Both the position numbers and the translations under genes were made by a program. Shown in pieces: positions 9,606 through 17,868 of a stretch of DNA of 64,000 bases (the first letter of the stretch is position 1; the number at the start of each line of letters is the position of its first letter). Under the pieces are notes generated by a model. That model was given only the letters and a program-made list of their open reading frames with translations. It was not told the origin of the DNA and did no database searches. The stretch spans positions 2,046,001 to 2,110,000 of the forward strand of contig NZ_JARVZZ010000001.1 in the NCBI RefSeq assembly GCF_029846115.1, given 5' to 3'. This stretch comes from Serratia marcescens. GTDB lineage: Bacteria; Pseudomonadota; Gammaproteobacteria; Enterobacterales; Enterobacteriaceae.

Positions 9606-11297
9606 TCAGATCGGGCAGCCGCCCATTTTTTCTTCTTCGCTCAGGGTGTCCAGCTGCAGGATGTTCAGCATGCTGTTGGCGATCTCCCGTTCGCCCATCA
9701 CCACCTGGTTAGCGCCGCGATCGGTGATGTAGGCCACTTCGTCGTCGTAGTGGGCGCGGGCGATGATTTCGATGTTCGGCCGCTTGGCGCGCGCCGAGGC
9801 GACGATCTCGCCGGCCTCATAGCCGTTGGGGATGGTCAGCAGCAGCCAGCGCGCGCAGTCCAGCCGCGCCAGGTCCATCACTTCCGGATTGGCGGCGTTG
9901 CCCAGCACCGTCTTGATGCCCTGTTCGCGCAGCGCTTCCACCCGCGGACGGGAGTTCTCGATCACCACCAGCGGAATGCCCGCCTCGGCCAGTTTGCCGC
10001 CCAGCAGGCTGCCGACGCGGCCGTAGCCGACCACCAGCGCATGATTGCACATGTCCACCGGGATCTGCTTCTCTTCTTCCACCGCCTCTTCGAGGATTTG
10101 CTCTTCGATGGTTTCGGTCTTGGCCAGATAGCGTTCCAGCAGGGTGAACAGCAGCGGGTTGAGCATGATGGACAGAATGGCGCCGGCCAGCACCAGATTG
10201 CGCCCGTGTTCCGACATCATGCCCAGCGCGATGCCGAGGCCCGCCAGAATAAAGGCGAACTCGCCGATCTGCGCCAGGCTGGCGGAGATGGTCAGCGCGG
10301 TGCGCTTGGAGTGACCGAACATTTTCACCAACAGGAACGCGGCGGCGGATTTGCCGAACACGATGATTGCCAGCGTCGCCAGTACCGCCAGCGGTTCGTT
10401 AATCACGATCATCGGATCGAACAGCATGCCGACCGAGACGAAGAACAGCACCGCAAACGCGTCGCGCAGCGGAAGGGTGTCGTGCGCCGCGCGGTGGCTC
10501 AGCTCGGACTCGTTCAGCACCATGCCGGCGAAGAAGGCGCCCAGCGCGAAGGAGACGTCGAACAGCTTCACCGCGCCGTAGGCGATGCCGAGCGCCAGCG
10601 CCAATACCGCCAGGGTGAACAGCTCGCGCGAGCCGGTGCTGGCGGTTTTCGACAGGATCCACGGCACCAGGCGGCGGCCGACCACGATCATCAACGCGAT
10701 GAAGGCGATGACCTTACCGATGGTCAGCGCCAGCTCCATCAGCAGCTGGCTGCTGCTGGCGTTGTCGTTGCCCAGCATATTGCCGAAGGCCGGCAGCAAT
10801 ACCAGCGTCAGCACCATCGCCAAATCTTCGACGATCAGCCAGCCGATGGCGATTTGCCCGCGCTGGCTGTCGATCAGCTGCCGTTCCTCCAGGGCGCGCA
10901 GCAGCACCACGGTGCTGGCGGTGGAGAGGCAGAGGCCGAACACCAGGCCGGAGATCAGATCCCAGCCGAGCAGCTTGGACAGCCCCATGCCGAGCAGGGT
11001 CGCGACGGCTATCTGCGCCACGGCGCCGGGAATGGCGATAGATTTTACTGCGAGGAGGTCTTTCAAAGAGAAGTGCAGGCCAACACCGAACATCAACAGG
11101 ATAACGCCGATTTCCGCCAGTTCCGGCGCCAGTGAGGTATCGGCGACGAAACCGGGGGTGAACGGGCCGGCGAGCACCCCTGCGGCCAGATACCCCACCA
11201 GAGGGGAGATGCGCAGGCGGTTCGCCAGCATGCCGAGGAGGAAGGCGAGTACTAACCCTCCGACGATGGTGGTAATGAGCGGTGTTGAATTATGCAT
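9606..11297 (-). CDS. ybaL: YbaL, CPA2-family cation/proton antiporter with RCK (TrkA-N) domain
   Basis: 563 residues, close to E. coli YbaL (558). About 390 residues form a 12-segment membrane antiporter domain of the KefB/KefC type. The C-terminal cytosolic RCK domain has the Rossmann signature VGYGRVGSLLGGKLAEAG near 420. The family exchanges K+ or Na+ for protons under control of a nucleotide or ligand bound to the RCK domain; the physiological substrate of YbaL is not established. The ATG at 11297 follows AAGGAG. It lies between gsk (convergent) and fsr (same strand). Confidence 0.95.
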   Translation of the reverse strand: MHNSTPLITTIVGGLVLAFLLGMLANRLRISPLVGYLAAGVLAGPFTPGFVADTSLAPELAEIGVILLMFGVGLHFSLKDLLAVKSIAIPGAVAQIAVATLLGMGLSKLLGWDLISGLVFGLCLSTASTVVLLRALEERQLIDSQRGQIAIGWLIVEDLAMVLTLVLLPAFGNMLGNDNASSSQLLMELALTIGKVIAFIALMIVVGRRLVPWILSKTASTGSRELFTLAVLALALGIAYGAVKLFDVSFALGAFFAGMVLNESELSHRAAHDTLPLRDAFAVLFFVSVGMLFDPMIVINEPLAVLATLAIIVFGKSAAAFLLVKMFGHSKRTALTISASLAQIGEFAFILAGLGIALGMMSEHGRNLVLAGAILSIMLNPLLFTLLERYLAKTETIEEQILEEAVEEEKQIPVDMCNHALVVGYGRVGSLLGGKLAEAGIPLVVIENSRPRVEALREQGIKTVLGNAANPEVMDLARLDCARWLLLTIPNGYEAGEIVASARAKRPNIEIIARAHYDDEVAYITDRGANQVVMGEREIANSMLNILQLDTLSEEEKMGGCPI

Positions 11298-11501
11298 CCA
11301 TACTCCTTCTGGCTATGCATCGCGGCACGGGAGAAACGCAACAAAGTTACGAAAAGATACATTTAGTTTATTGCATTTGTTCGCGGCTTGCTTGGCTAAT
11401 TTGGCCTTTTTTGTAAAAAAGCAGAGGATTTCACTTAAGGCGCGGCAATGAGGCAATTTTGTGTCAGATAAGCCAAATAACATTGGTTTATCCGTGGGAT
11501 A

Positions 11502-11531
11502 ACCCGGATGAATAAATAATTTCATCCGGGT
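11502..11531. repeat. Perfect 11-bp inverted repeat downstream of fsr
   Basis: ACCCGGATGAA and TTCATCCGGGT are separated by 8 A/T-rich bases. It lies 12 bases beyond the fsr stop and can form a stable hairpin. There is no T-run on either strand, so it is at best an atypical terminator or an mRNA 3' stabiliser for fsr. Confidence 0.5.
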
Positions 11532-11542
11532 GTTCGGCGGGG

Positions 11543-12763
11543 TTATTGCGCTTTATGTTCCATATTGGGCAGTAGCACCGTGATAATGCCGATCAGCGGC
11601 AGGAAAGCACAGATTTGGTAGACCAGCTCGATACTGGTCAAATCGGCGACATAACCAAGAACTGCCGCGCCTAACCCGCCCATACCGAAAGCAAAACCGA
11701 AGAATAAGCCGGAAACCATGCCGACTTTACCGGGGATCAGCTCCTGTGCGTAGACCAGGATGGCGGAGAACGCCGAGGCGAGAATAACCCCGATGATCAC
11801 CGTTAAAATGCCGGTCCAATAGAGCGATGCATAGGGTAAAACAAGGGTAAACGGCGCTGCACCGAGAATGGAGCCCCAAATAACATATTTACGCCCTATC
11901 TTGTCGCCGAGAGGCCCGCCGATAATGGTGCCTGCCGCTACCGCGAACAGAAAGGCGAACAGGTGAATCTGCGCGTTCTGCACCGAAACGCCAAACTTAT
12001 GTATCAGATAAAAGGTGTAATAGCTGCTGATGCTGGCCAGATAGAAGTATTTGGAGAAAATCAGCACCAGCAGGATGCCCATCGAGTAGGCCACGGTACG
12101 TTTTGGCAGCGGTTTCAGCAGCGACGGGCTTTTTGGCTGCCCTTTGGTTGCCCGATGCTGATGTTGATACCACTTGCTGACCTGCAGCAACACCACGATC
12201 GCCAGCAGCGCCGCCAGCGAGAACCAGGCGACGTTGCCCTTGCCGTAAGGCGCGATGATCAGCGCCGCCAGCAGTGGGCCGAGCGAGCTGCCGAAGTTGC
12301 CGCCGACCTGGAACAGCGACTGCGCCAGGCCGTGCCGCCCGCCGGAGGCCATGCGCGCCACGCGCGAGGATTCCGGGTGGAACACCGATGAGCCAGTGCC
12401 CACCAGCGCCGCCGCCAGCAGCACCAGCGGGAAGGTGCTCGCCACCGACAGCAGCAGCAGGCCGGACAGGGTAAAGCCCATGCCGATCGGCAACGAGTAA
12501 GGCTGCGGGTGTTTATCGGTGTAATACCCGATCAGCGGTTGCAGCAGCGAGGCCGTCAGCTGATAGGTCAGGGTAATCATGCCGATCTGCACGAAGCTGA
12601 GATGGAAATCGGCTTGCAGGATCGGGTAAATCGCCAGGATCAGCGACTGGATCATATCGTTGAGCAGGTGAGACACGCTGATGGCGCCGAGGATGGAGAA
12701 GGCGGTGCCTTTCACCGCACTGCCCTTGGCGGGCGGCATCGCGCTTTGGCTACTGTCGGTCAT
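11543..12763 (-). CDS. fsr: Fosmidomycin resistance-type MFS efflux protein Fsr
   Basis: 406 residues, the same length as E. coli Fsr, with 12 predicted membrane segments of the major facilitator superfamily. The family exports fosmidomycin; the natural substrate is uncertain. The ATG at 12763 gives the standard N-terminus (MTDSSQSAM...). A longer reading to 12823 lacks conservation. It is divergent from ushA, with about 180 bases between the two starts. Confidence 0.93.
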   Translation of the reverse strand: MTDSSQSAMPPAKGSAVKGTAFSILGAISVSHLLNDMIQSLILAIYPILQADFHLSFVQIGMITLTYQLTASLLQPLIGYYTDKHPQPYSLPIGMGFTLSGLLLLSVASTFPLVLLAAALVGTGSSVFHPESSRVARMASGGRHGLAQSLFQVGGNFGSSLGPLLAALIIAPYGKGNVAWFSLAALLAIVVLLQVSKWYQHQHRATKGQPKSPSLLKPLPKRTVAYSMGILLVLIFSKYFYLASISSYYTFYLIHKFGVSVQNAQIHLFAFLFAVAAGTIIGGPLGDKIGRKYVIWGSILGAAPFTLVLPYASLYWTGILTVIIGVILASAFSAILVYAQELIPGKVGMVSGLFFGFAFGMGGLGAAVLGYVADLTSIELVYQICAFLPLIGIITVLLPNMEHKAQ

Positions 12764-12941
12764 ATTATTATTAGCCTGATAAGTTGTTGAGCACAGAGAT
12801 GACATCTTAGGCAGGGCGCCCAATTTTTACCATATCTGAAATAATCAGACTCACATCGCAAAAATTTGAAATCAGCTGTCATTAATTCGCGCTACAATTC
12901 CGTCCTCATCATAAAAGCTATTGAATACACGGAGATCCGCC

Positions 12942-14594
12942 ATGCGTTTTTCGCTGAAAACCACCGCATGCGCGTTGGCCGTTTCCCTGACGTTGCTGTC
13001 GGGGAGCGCCAGTGCCTGGGAAAAGGATAAAACCTACGCCATTACCATTCTGCACACCAACGATCATCACGGTCACTTCTGGCAGAACGATCATGGCGAA
13101 TACGGTCTGGGCGCGCAGAAAACGCTGGTGGACGGCATTCGTCAGGACGTGGCGGCGCAGGGCGGCAGCCTGCTGCTGTTGTCCGGCGGTGATATCAACA
13201 CCGGCGTGCCGGAATCGGACTTGCAGGACGCCGAGCCGGACTTCCGCGGCATGAACCTGGTGGGCTATGACGCGATGGCGATCGGCAACCACGAATTCGA
13301 CAACCCGCTGAGCGTGTTGCGTCAGCAGGAAAAATGGGCAACCTTCCCGCTGCTGTCCGCCAACATCTATCAGAAAAGCACCGGCCAGCGCCTGTTCAAG
13401 CCTTACGCCTTGTTCGACAAGCAGGGCATCAAGATTGCCGTTATCGGTCTGACGACCGACGACACCGCCAAGATTGGCAATCCGGAATACTTCACCGACA
13501 TGGAGTTCCGCGTGCCGGCGCAGGAAGCGAAGCAGGTGGTGGAGCAACTGCGTAAGGACGAGAAGCCGGACGTGATTATCGCCGCCACCCACATGGGGCA
13601 CTACGACAACGGCGAACACGGCTCGAACGCGCCGGGCGACGTGGAGATGGCGCGCAGCCTGCCGACCGGATATCTCGACATGATCGTCGGCGGCCATTCG
13701 CAGGATCCGGTGTGTATGGCCGGCGACAACCGCAAACAGGTGGATTATGTGCCGGGCACGCCGTGCTCGCCGGATCGCCAGAACGGCACCTGGATCGTGC
13801 AGGCGCACGAGTGGGGCAAATACGTGGGCCGCGCCGACTTCGAATTCCGCAACGGCGAGCTGAAGCTGGTGCATTATCAGCTGATCCCGGTAAACCTGAA
13901 GAAGAAGGTGGAGAAGGCGGACGGCACCAGCGAGCGGGTGTACTACACCCAGCAAATTGCGGAAGATTCGACCATGATGAAGCTGCTGACGCCGTTCCAG
14001 GAGAAGGGCAAAGCGCAGTTGAGCGTGAAGATCGGCAGCGTTAACGGCAAGCTGGAGGGCGATCGAAGCAAGGTGCGCTTCGTGCAGACCAACCTGGCGC
14101 GGGTGATGCTGGCCGCGCAGAGGGAGCGCGCCGATGCCGACTTCGCCGTGATGAGCGGCGGCGGGGTGCGCGATTCGATTGAAAGCGGTGATATCACTTA
14201 CAAGAACGTGCTCAAGGTACAGCCGTTCGGCAACACCCTGGTGCATGTCGATATGACAGGCAGCGAGATTGAGCAATACCTGGCGGTGGTGGCCAACATG
14301 AAGCCGGATTCAGGCGCCTACGCCCAGTTCGCCAACGTCAGCCTGGTGGCGGACGGCAAGGGCGTCAGCGAGGTGAAGATCAACGGCCAGCCGCTGCAGG
14401 CGGATAAAACCTACCGTATGGCGACGCTGAACTTCAACGCGCTGGGTGGCGACGGCTATCCGAAGCTGGACGGGCTGCCGAGCTACGTCAACACCGGCTT
14501 TATCGATGCCGAGGTGCTCAAGCAGTACATCGAGAAACACTCGCCGCTGGATGCGGCGGCTTACGAACCGAAGGGCGAGATCGTTTATCGCTAA
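12942..14594 (+). CDS. ushA: Periplasmic 5'-nucleotidase / UDP-sugar hydrolase UshA
   Basis: 550 residues, as in E. coli. It hydrolyses nucleotides and UDP-sugars in the periplasm for nucleoside uptake. A 25-residue signal peptide ends GSASA. The metallophosphoesterase domain follows with THTND-type metal ligands (HTNDHH, Asp41 and His43), GNHEFD near 110 and GGHSQDP near 250. The C-terminal substrate-binding domain begins after about 360. The start at 12942 follows GGAGA (12931-12935) and places the signal peptide correctly; the upstream in-frame ATG at 12921 does not. A hairpin at 14605-14632 follows the stop. Confidence 0.97.
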   Translation: MRFSLKTTACALAVSLTLLSGSASAWEKDKTYAITILHTNDHHGHFWQNDHGEYGLGAQKTLVDGIRQDVAAQGGSLLLLSGGDINTGVPESDLQDAEPDFRGMNLVGYDAMAIGNHEFDNPLSVLRQQEKWATFPLLSANIYQKSTGQRLFKPYALFDKQGIKIAVIGLTTDDTAKIGNPEYFTDMEFRVPAQEAKQVVEQLRKDEKPDVIIAATHMGHYDNGEHGSNAPGDVEMARSLPTGYLDMIVGGHSQDPVCMAGDNRKQVDYVPGTPCSPDRQNGTWIVQAHEWGKYVGRADFEFRNGELKLVHYQLIPVNLKKKVEKADGTSERVYYTQQIAEDSTMMKLLTPFQEKGKAQLSVKIGSVNGKLEGDRSKVRFVQTNLARVMLAAQRERADADFAVMSGGGVRDSIESGDITYKNVLKVQPFGNTLVHVDMTGSEIEQYLAVVANMKPDSGAYAQFANVSLVADGKGVSEVKINGQPLQADKTYRMATLNFNALGGDGYPKLDGLPSYVNTGFIDAEVLKQYIEKHSPLDAAAYEPKGEIVYR

Positions 14595-14604
14595 TCGCCA
14601 CCGC

Positions 14605-14638
14605 AGCGGCCAGCCCCTCGTGGGCGGGCCGCCTGTTT
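14605..14638 (+). terminator. Probable terminator of ushA
   Basis: GCGGCC-A-GCCC / GGGC-G-GGCCGC hairpin 11 bases after the ushA stop, followed by only a short T-rich tail (CTGTTT). The structure is convincing; the T-run is weak. Confidence 0.5.
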
Positions 14639-14744
14639 CCCCGCCGAAAACCCTGCCTCAAATGCACGCAAAAGTCGCCGCCGCCGCCTTCCAATGATAG
14701 CCTGAGCAACAATTTGGTTTTGATAACGCAAGCAGGGAGATGAC

Positions 14745-16211
14745 ATGTTGAAAACCGCAGGCTGGCTGCTGCCCACCATCCTGGCGCTGGCGGGGTGTTC
14801 GTCATCCGGCCAACGCCATGAGCAAACGCTCAGCCAGGCGCTGGCGGCCCTCGGCCAGGACAAGGCGCTGGTTGGCGCGTCGAGCGGCGTGATGGTGCGC
14901 GATGCCGACAGCGGCACCGTGCTGTATCAGTCGCACGCGGAGCAGCGCCTGGCGCCGGCTTCCAACATGAAGATGTTCACTTCTCTGGCGGCATTCGGCG
15001 TGCTGGGGGCGGATTACCGGTTTGAAACCCGGTTGCTGACCACCGGCGAGCAGCGCGGCGACACCTTGCGGGGGGATCTCTATCTGCAGGGCAGCGGCGA
15101 TCCGACGTTGCATCCGGACGATCTCGACACTTTCGCCGCCACGCTGGCGCAGCGCGGCATTCGCCATATTCATGGGCGGCTGATCCTGGACGCCAACGCG
15201 TTCGATCAAACGCCCTTCGGCGCCGGTTGGAGCTGGGACGACGAACCCTTCGCCTTTGCCGCGCCGATCTCGGCGCTGAACTACGCCTTTACCCCTGGCG
15301 GCGATATCAACGTGGTGCGGGTGGAGGTGCAGGCGGGTGCCCGCGCCGGTGCGCCGGGCCGGGTGAGCTTCTATCCCGCCAATGACGCGGTGACGCTGGT
15401 CAACCGCACCAGCACCGGCGGCGACACCGCACTGACGTTCGATCGCCTGCCGGGCAGCAATCGAATCGTGGTCAGCGGCACCATCGCCACGCAGGAGGAG
15501 ACCCGCTCGCGATTGATCACCGTCGATCAACCGGCCCGCGTGGTTGGCGCCTTATTGCAAAATGCCCTGCGCACGCATGGCATCACGCTGCGCGGTAACG
15601 CTGAAGAGGGCGTGACCCCTGCCGATGCCCGGCTGCTGGCCGAAAAAACCTCGCCGCCGCTCTCCCGCCTGGCCGTCACCTTCCTGAAGGTGTCCAACAA
15701 CGGTTACGGCGAGGTACTGACCAAAGCGATGGGCCGCAAGACGCAGGGCAAGGGGGATTGGGCCGCCGGCCTGCAGGCGATTAGCCGGTTTGTGCAAAGC
15801 CAGGGCATCGAGGCCGGCGCGTACCGTCAGGTGGACGGTTCCGGGCTGTCGCGCATGAACCAAATCACGCCGCAGCAGCTAACGACGCTGCTGTTGGCGG
15901 CCAGAAAACAGCCGTGGTTCGCCGACTGGTATCGCGCCTTGCCCGTCGCGGGCCAGCCGGGGTTGCTGGTGGGCGGCACGCTGCAGAGCCGTATGGTAAA
16001 AAGCGCGGCGGCGGGCCGCGCCCACGCCAAGAGCGGTTCCATGACCGGGGTATCGTCGCTCAGCGGCTATGTCGACTCGGCGGCCGGGCGGCCGTTGGCG
16101 TTCGCCATCATCAGCAACAACTATCTGGTACCCGGCGCGGAGGTGAAGGCGCTGGAGGACCGCCTGGTCGAGACGCTGGCGGCCTGTGACGCCACCGTGG
16201 TGTGCCGCTGA
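14745..16211 (+). CDS. D-alanyl-D-alanine carboxypeptidase/endopeptidase, DacB (PBP4)-like lipoprotein
   Basis: 488-residue peptidase of family S13. All three penicillin-binding motifs are present: SNMK (Ser73-Lys76), SNN (317-319) and KSG (429-431). It should cleave DD-peptide bonds in periplasmic peptidoglycan. Unlike E. coli DacB, which has an ordinary signal peptide, the N-terminus ends in a lipobox (LALAGC, Cys18), so it is probably a lipoprotein. The residue after Cys is Ser, favouring outer-membrane sorting. It is inserted between ushA and ybaK, where E. coli has no such gene, so it is probably an additional paralogue of the canonical dacB. Confidence 0.9.
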   Translation: MLKTAGWLLPTILALAGCSSSGQRHEQTLSQALAALGQDKALVGASSGVMVRDADSGTVLYQSHAEQRLAPASNMKMFTSLAAFGVLGADYRFETRLLTTGEQRGDTLRGDLYLQGSGDPTLHPDDLDTFAATLAQRGIRHIHGRLILDANAFDQTPFGAGWSWDDEPFAFAAPISALNYAFTPGGDINVVRVEVQAGARAGAPGRVSFYPANDAVTLVNRTSTGGDTALTFDRLPGSNRIVVSGTIATQEETRSRLITVDQPARVVGALLQNALRTHGITLRGNAEEGVTPADARLLAEKTSPPLSRLAVTFLKVSNNGYGEVLTKAMGRKTQGKGDWAAGLQAISRFVQSQGIEAGAYRQVDGSGLSRMNQITPQQLTTLLLAARKQPWFADWYRALPVAGQPGLLVGGTLQSRMVKSAAAGRAHAKSGSMTGVSSLSGYVDSAAGRPLAFAIISNNYLVPGAEVKALEDRLVETLAACDATVVCR

Positions 16212-16221
16212 GCGCGCGGCG

Positions 16222-16701
16222 TCAGTCGCGTTTGGCGATGTCGGCGAAGCTGCCGGCCAGCAGGCGGCACAGATCGGCGGCGGCCAGCTCGATGTCCAGC
16301 CCGCGTTTGCCGCCGGAAACGTAGATGGTGGCGAACGCTTGCGCCGGGCTGTCGATCACCGTCGGCAGCCGTTTTTTCTGCCCCAGCGGGCTGATGCCGC
16401 CCACCAGATACCCGGTGACGCGCTGCGCCAACTGCGGATCGGCCATCTCGGCCTTTTTGGCGCCAAGCGCGCGGGCGACCTTTTTCAGATCCAACTGGGT
16501 GGCGACCGGCGTGACCGCCACCGCCAGGTGTTTGGCGTCGCCGTTCAGCGCCACCAGCAGCGTTTTGTAAACCCGATCGGCATCCAGCCCCAGCTTTCTC
16601 ACCGCCTCGTCGCCGAAGTTGGTTTCATCGCTGTCGTGGTGATACGGATGAAGGGTAAAGGCGACCTTTTGTTTCTCAAGCAGAACGACTGCGGGCGTCA
16701 T
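16222..16701 (-). CDS. ybaK: Cys-tRNA(Pro) deacylase YbaK
   Basis: 159 residues, the length of E. coli YbaK. It removes cysteine mischarged on tRNA-Pro (and can act on Cys-tRNA-Cys) as a free-standing editing domain related to the INS domain of ProRS. The conserved active-site lysine segment (KTLLVAL) lies near 45-51 and [10 protein letters not shown] near 100-109. It is convergent with the dacB-like gene (10-base gap) and divergent from chiX. Confidence 0.95.
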   Translation of the reverse strand: MTPAVVLLEKQKVAFTLHPYHHDSDETNFGDEAVRKLGLDADRVYKTLLVALNGDAKHLAVAVTPVATQLDLKKVARALGAKKAEMADPQLAQRVTGYLVGGISPLGQKKRLPTVIDSPAQAFATIYVSGGKRGLDIELAAADLCRLLAGSFADIAKRD

Positions 16702-16853
16702 GATGTGTTGTCCAGAATGTCCCTGTAGGGGAAGGGTGATAACCAGTCTTAAAAATACAAAAATCCAACCTGTACGGCAACCTGAGCGGCTGTTACATAA
16801 AGCGGGTTGCCAAGATATTCACGGGGTTGCTACCCTGTTTGTTGTAACCGTTA

Positions 16854-16931
16854 ACACGGTTGCTATGCGTATAACTAGAATACAAGAAATTCCTCTTTGA
16901 CTGGCCAATAGCGATATTGGCCTCTTTTTTA
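16854..16931 (+). ncRNA. chiX: Small RNA ChiX (MicM)
   Basis: The position between ybaK and ybaP is that of E. coli chiX. The core AAATTCCTCTTTGAC, the part that pairs with chitoporin (chiP) mRNA, is exact at 16887-16901. It is followed by the conserved terminator hairpin GGCCAATA-GCGA-TATTGGCC and a T-run. The 5' end at 16854 is inferred from the ACAC start shared with E. coli; the 5' half is otherwise diverged. In enterobacteria ChiX represses chitoporin with Hfq until relieved by chitosugar-induced decoy RNA. The T-run overlaps the ybaP stop codon. Confidence 0.9.
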
Positions 16932-17735
16932 GCCCTGCGGCTGCAGCATCGCCGGCAGGTTATCCTCGCCGTACAGGTGCAATGCGCCAACCGCCACCAC
17001 ATAGTCCCCGGCCGGCAGCGCCTCCAGCTGACGCCGCCAGTCGCGATTGCGCTGATGCATCAGCACGTCATACAGCCCGGCGCTGAAGGTGGCGGGCAGG
17101 GTGTCCAGCGTGCCGCGCGGTTTGGCGTCCAGCCACCAGCTCACCATGGTTTGCAGCAGCCGCGCGTTGGTGTGCCAGTGTTCCAGCGTATCGCGCAGCA
17201 GCGCAATGCCGCCTTCCGGCAGCTGTTCCAGCATCGCCAACTGCTGCTGCGCCCCTTCCAGTTCGATCACCGGTTTGTCCTGCGCCCTGGCGGCCTGCAG
17301 CAGCTGATAGTCCACGCCGTACTCTGCCCGCAGCCCCAGACGCTGAGCCTGGCGCGCCTGCATCATCAGCGCCACCTGCCAGCCGGGCAGGGTGGCGAAG
17401 GCGTGCGGATCGGTGCCCAACTCGTGGCACAGCGTCAGCAGCCGTTGAAATTCTTCGGCGGACAGACGCTGTTCCAGCGCCGGCTGCTGTTCTGCGTGGT
17501 CGAAAGGGGAGGCGGCGCCGGTGATATCGGCTTCGACGATCAGCGCGTCGGCCTGTTGCAGCCGGGCGGTCAGCCGGGGCGGCAACGGCGACATATCGAC
17601 GGTGCCCATATGGATGCTGCCCACCAGATGCAGCCGACGATCGCCCGACAGAGTGATGTCCAGCGCCGGATAAGCATAACGTTTGGGGGAGATCAGGCCG
17701 AGAAAGGCGGCGAGGCGGCGTAACAGTTGACCCAT
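16929..17735 (-). CDS. ybaP: TraB/GumN-family protein YbaP
   Basis: 268 residues when started at 17735 (E. coli YbaP 264). It belongs to the TraB/GumN family, proposed metal-dependent proteases or hydrolases. The two signature motifs are visible: GSIHMGT near 37-43 and GALHLYGE near 250-257. The biological role is unknown. ATG 17735 is chosen for AGGAG at a 9-base spacing; in-frame ATGs at 17774 and 17801 have weaker sites. The C-terminal end converges on the chiX terminator. Confidence 0.85.
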   Translation of the reverse strand: MGQLLRRLAAFLGLISPKRYAYPALDITLSGDRRLHLVGSIHMGTVDMSPLPPRLTARLQQADALIVEADITGAASPFDHAEQQPALEQRLSAEEFQRLLTLCHELGTDPHAFATLPGWQVALMMQARQAQRLGLRAEYGVDYQLLQAARAQDKPVIELEGAQQQLAMLEQLPEGGIALLRDTLEHWHTNARLLQTMVSWWLDAKPRGTLDTLPATFSAGLYDVLMHQRNRDWRRQLEALPAGDYVVAVGALHLYGEDNLPAMLQPQG

Positions 17736-17834
17736 ACGGCGTGGCTCCTGAATAACGGGTGCGCGTTTCAGCATGAAAGGCGAGAGAAAATCATCATTCA
17801 TGCTAAACGCTATCCGCCGCGCAGGAAAGCCCGG

Positions 17835-17863
17835 AAAACGGCGGGGCGCCATGACGGCGCCCC
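17835..17863 (-). terminator. Terminator of copA
   Basis: On the minus strand GGGGCGCC-GTCAT-GGCGCCCC is followed by GCCGTTTT. It begins 5 bases after the copA stop. Confidence 0.7.
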
Positions 17864-17868
17864 GGCGA

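Noticed and set aside
9495..11135. 546-codon frame antisense to ybaL
   Set aside because: Gln/His/Arg-rich translation with no family likeness; it mirrors the codon pattern of ybaL.
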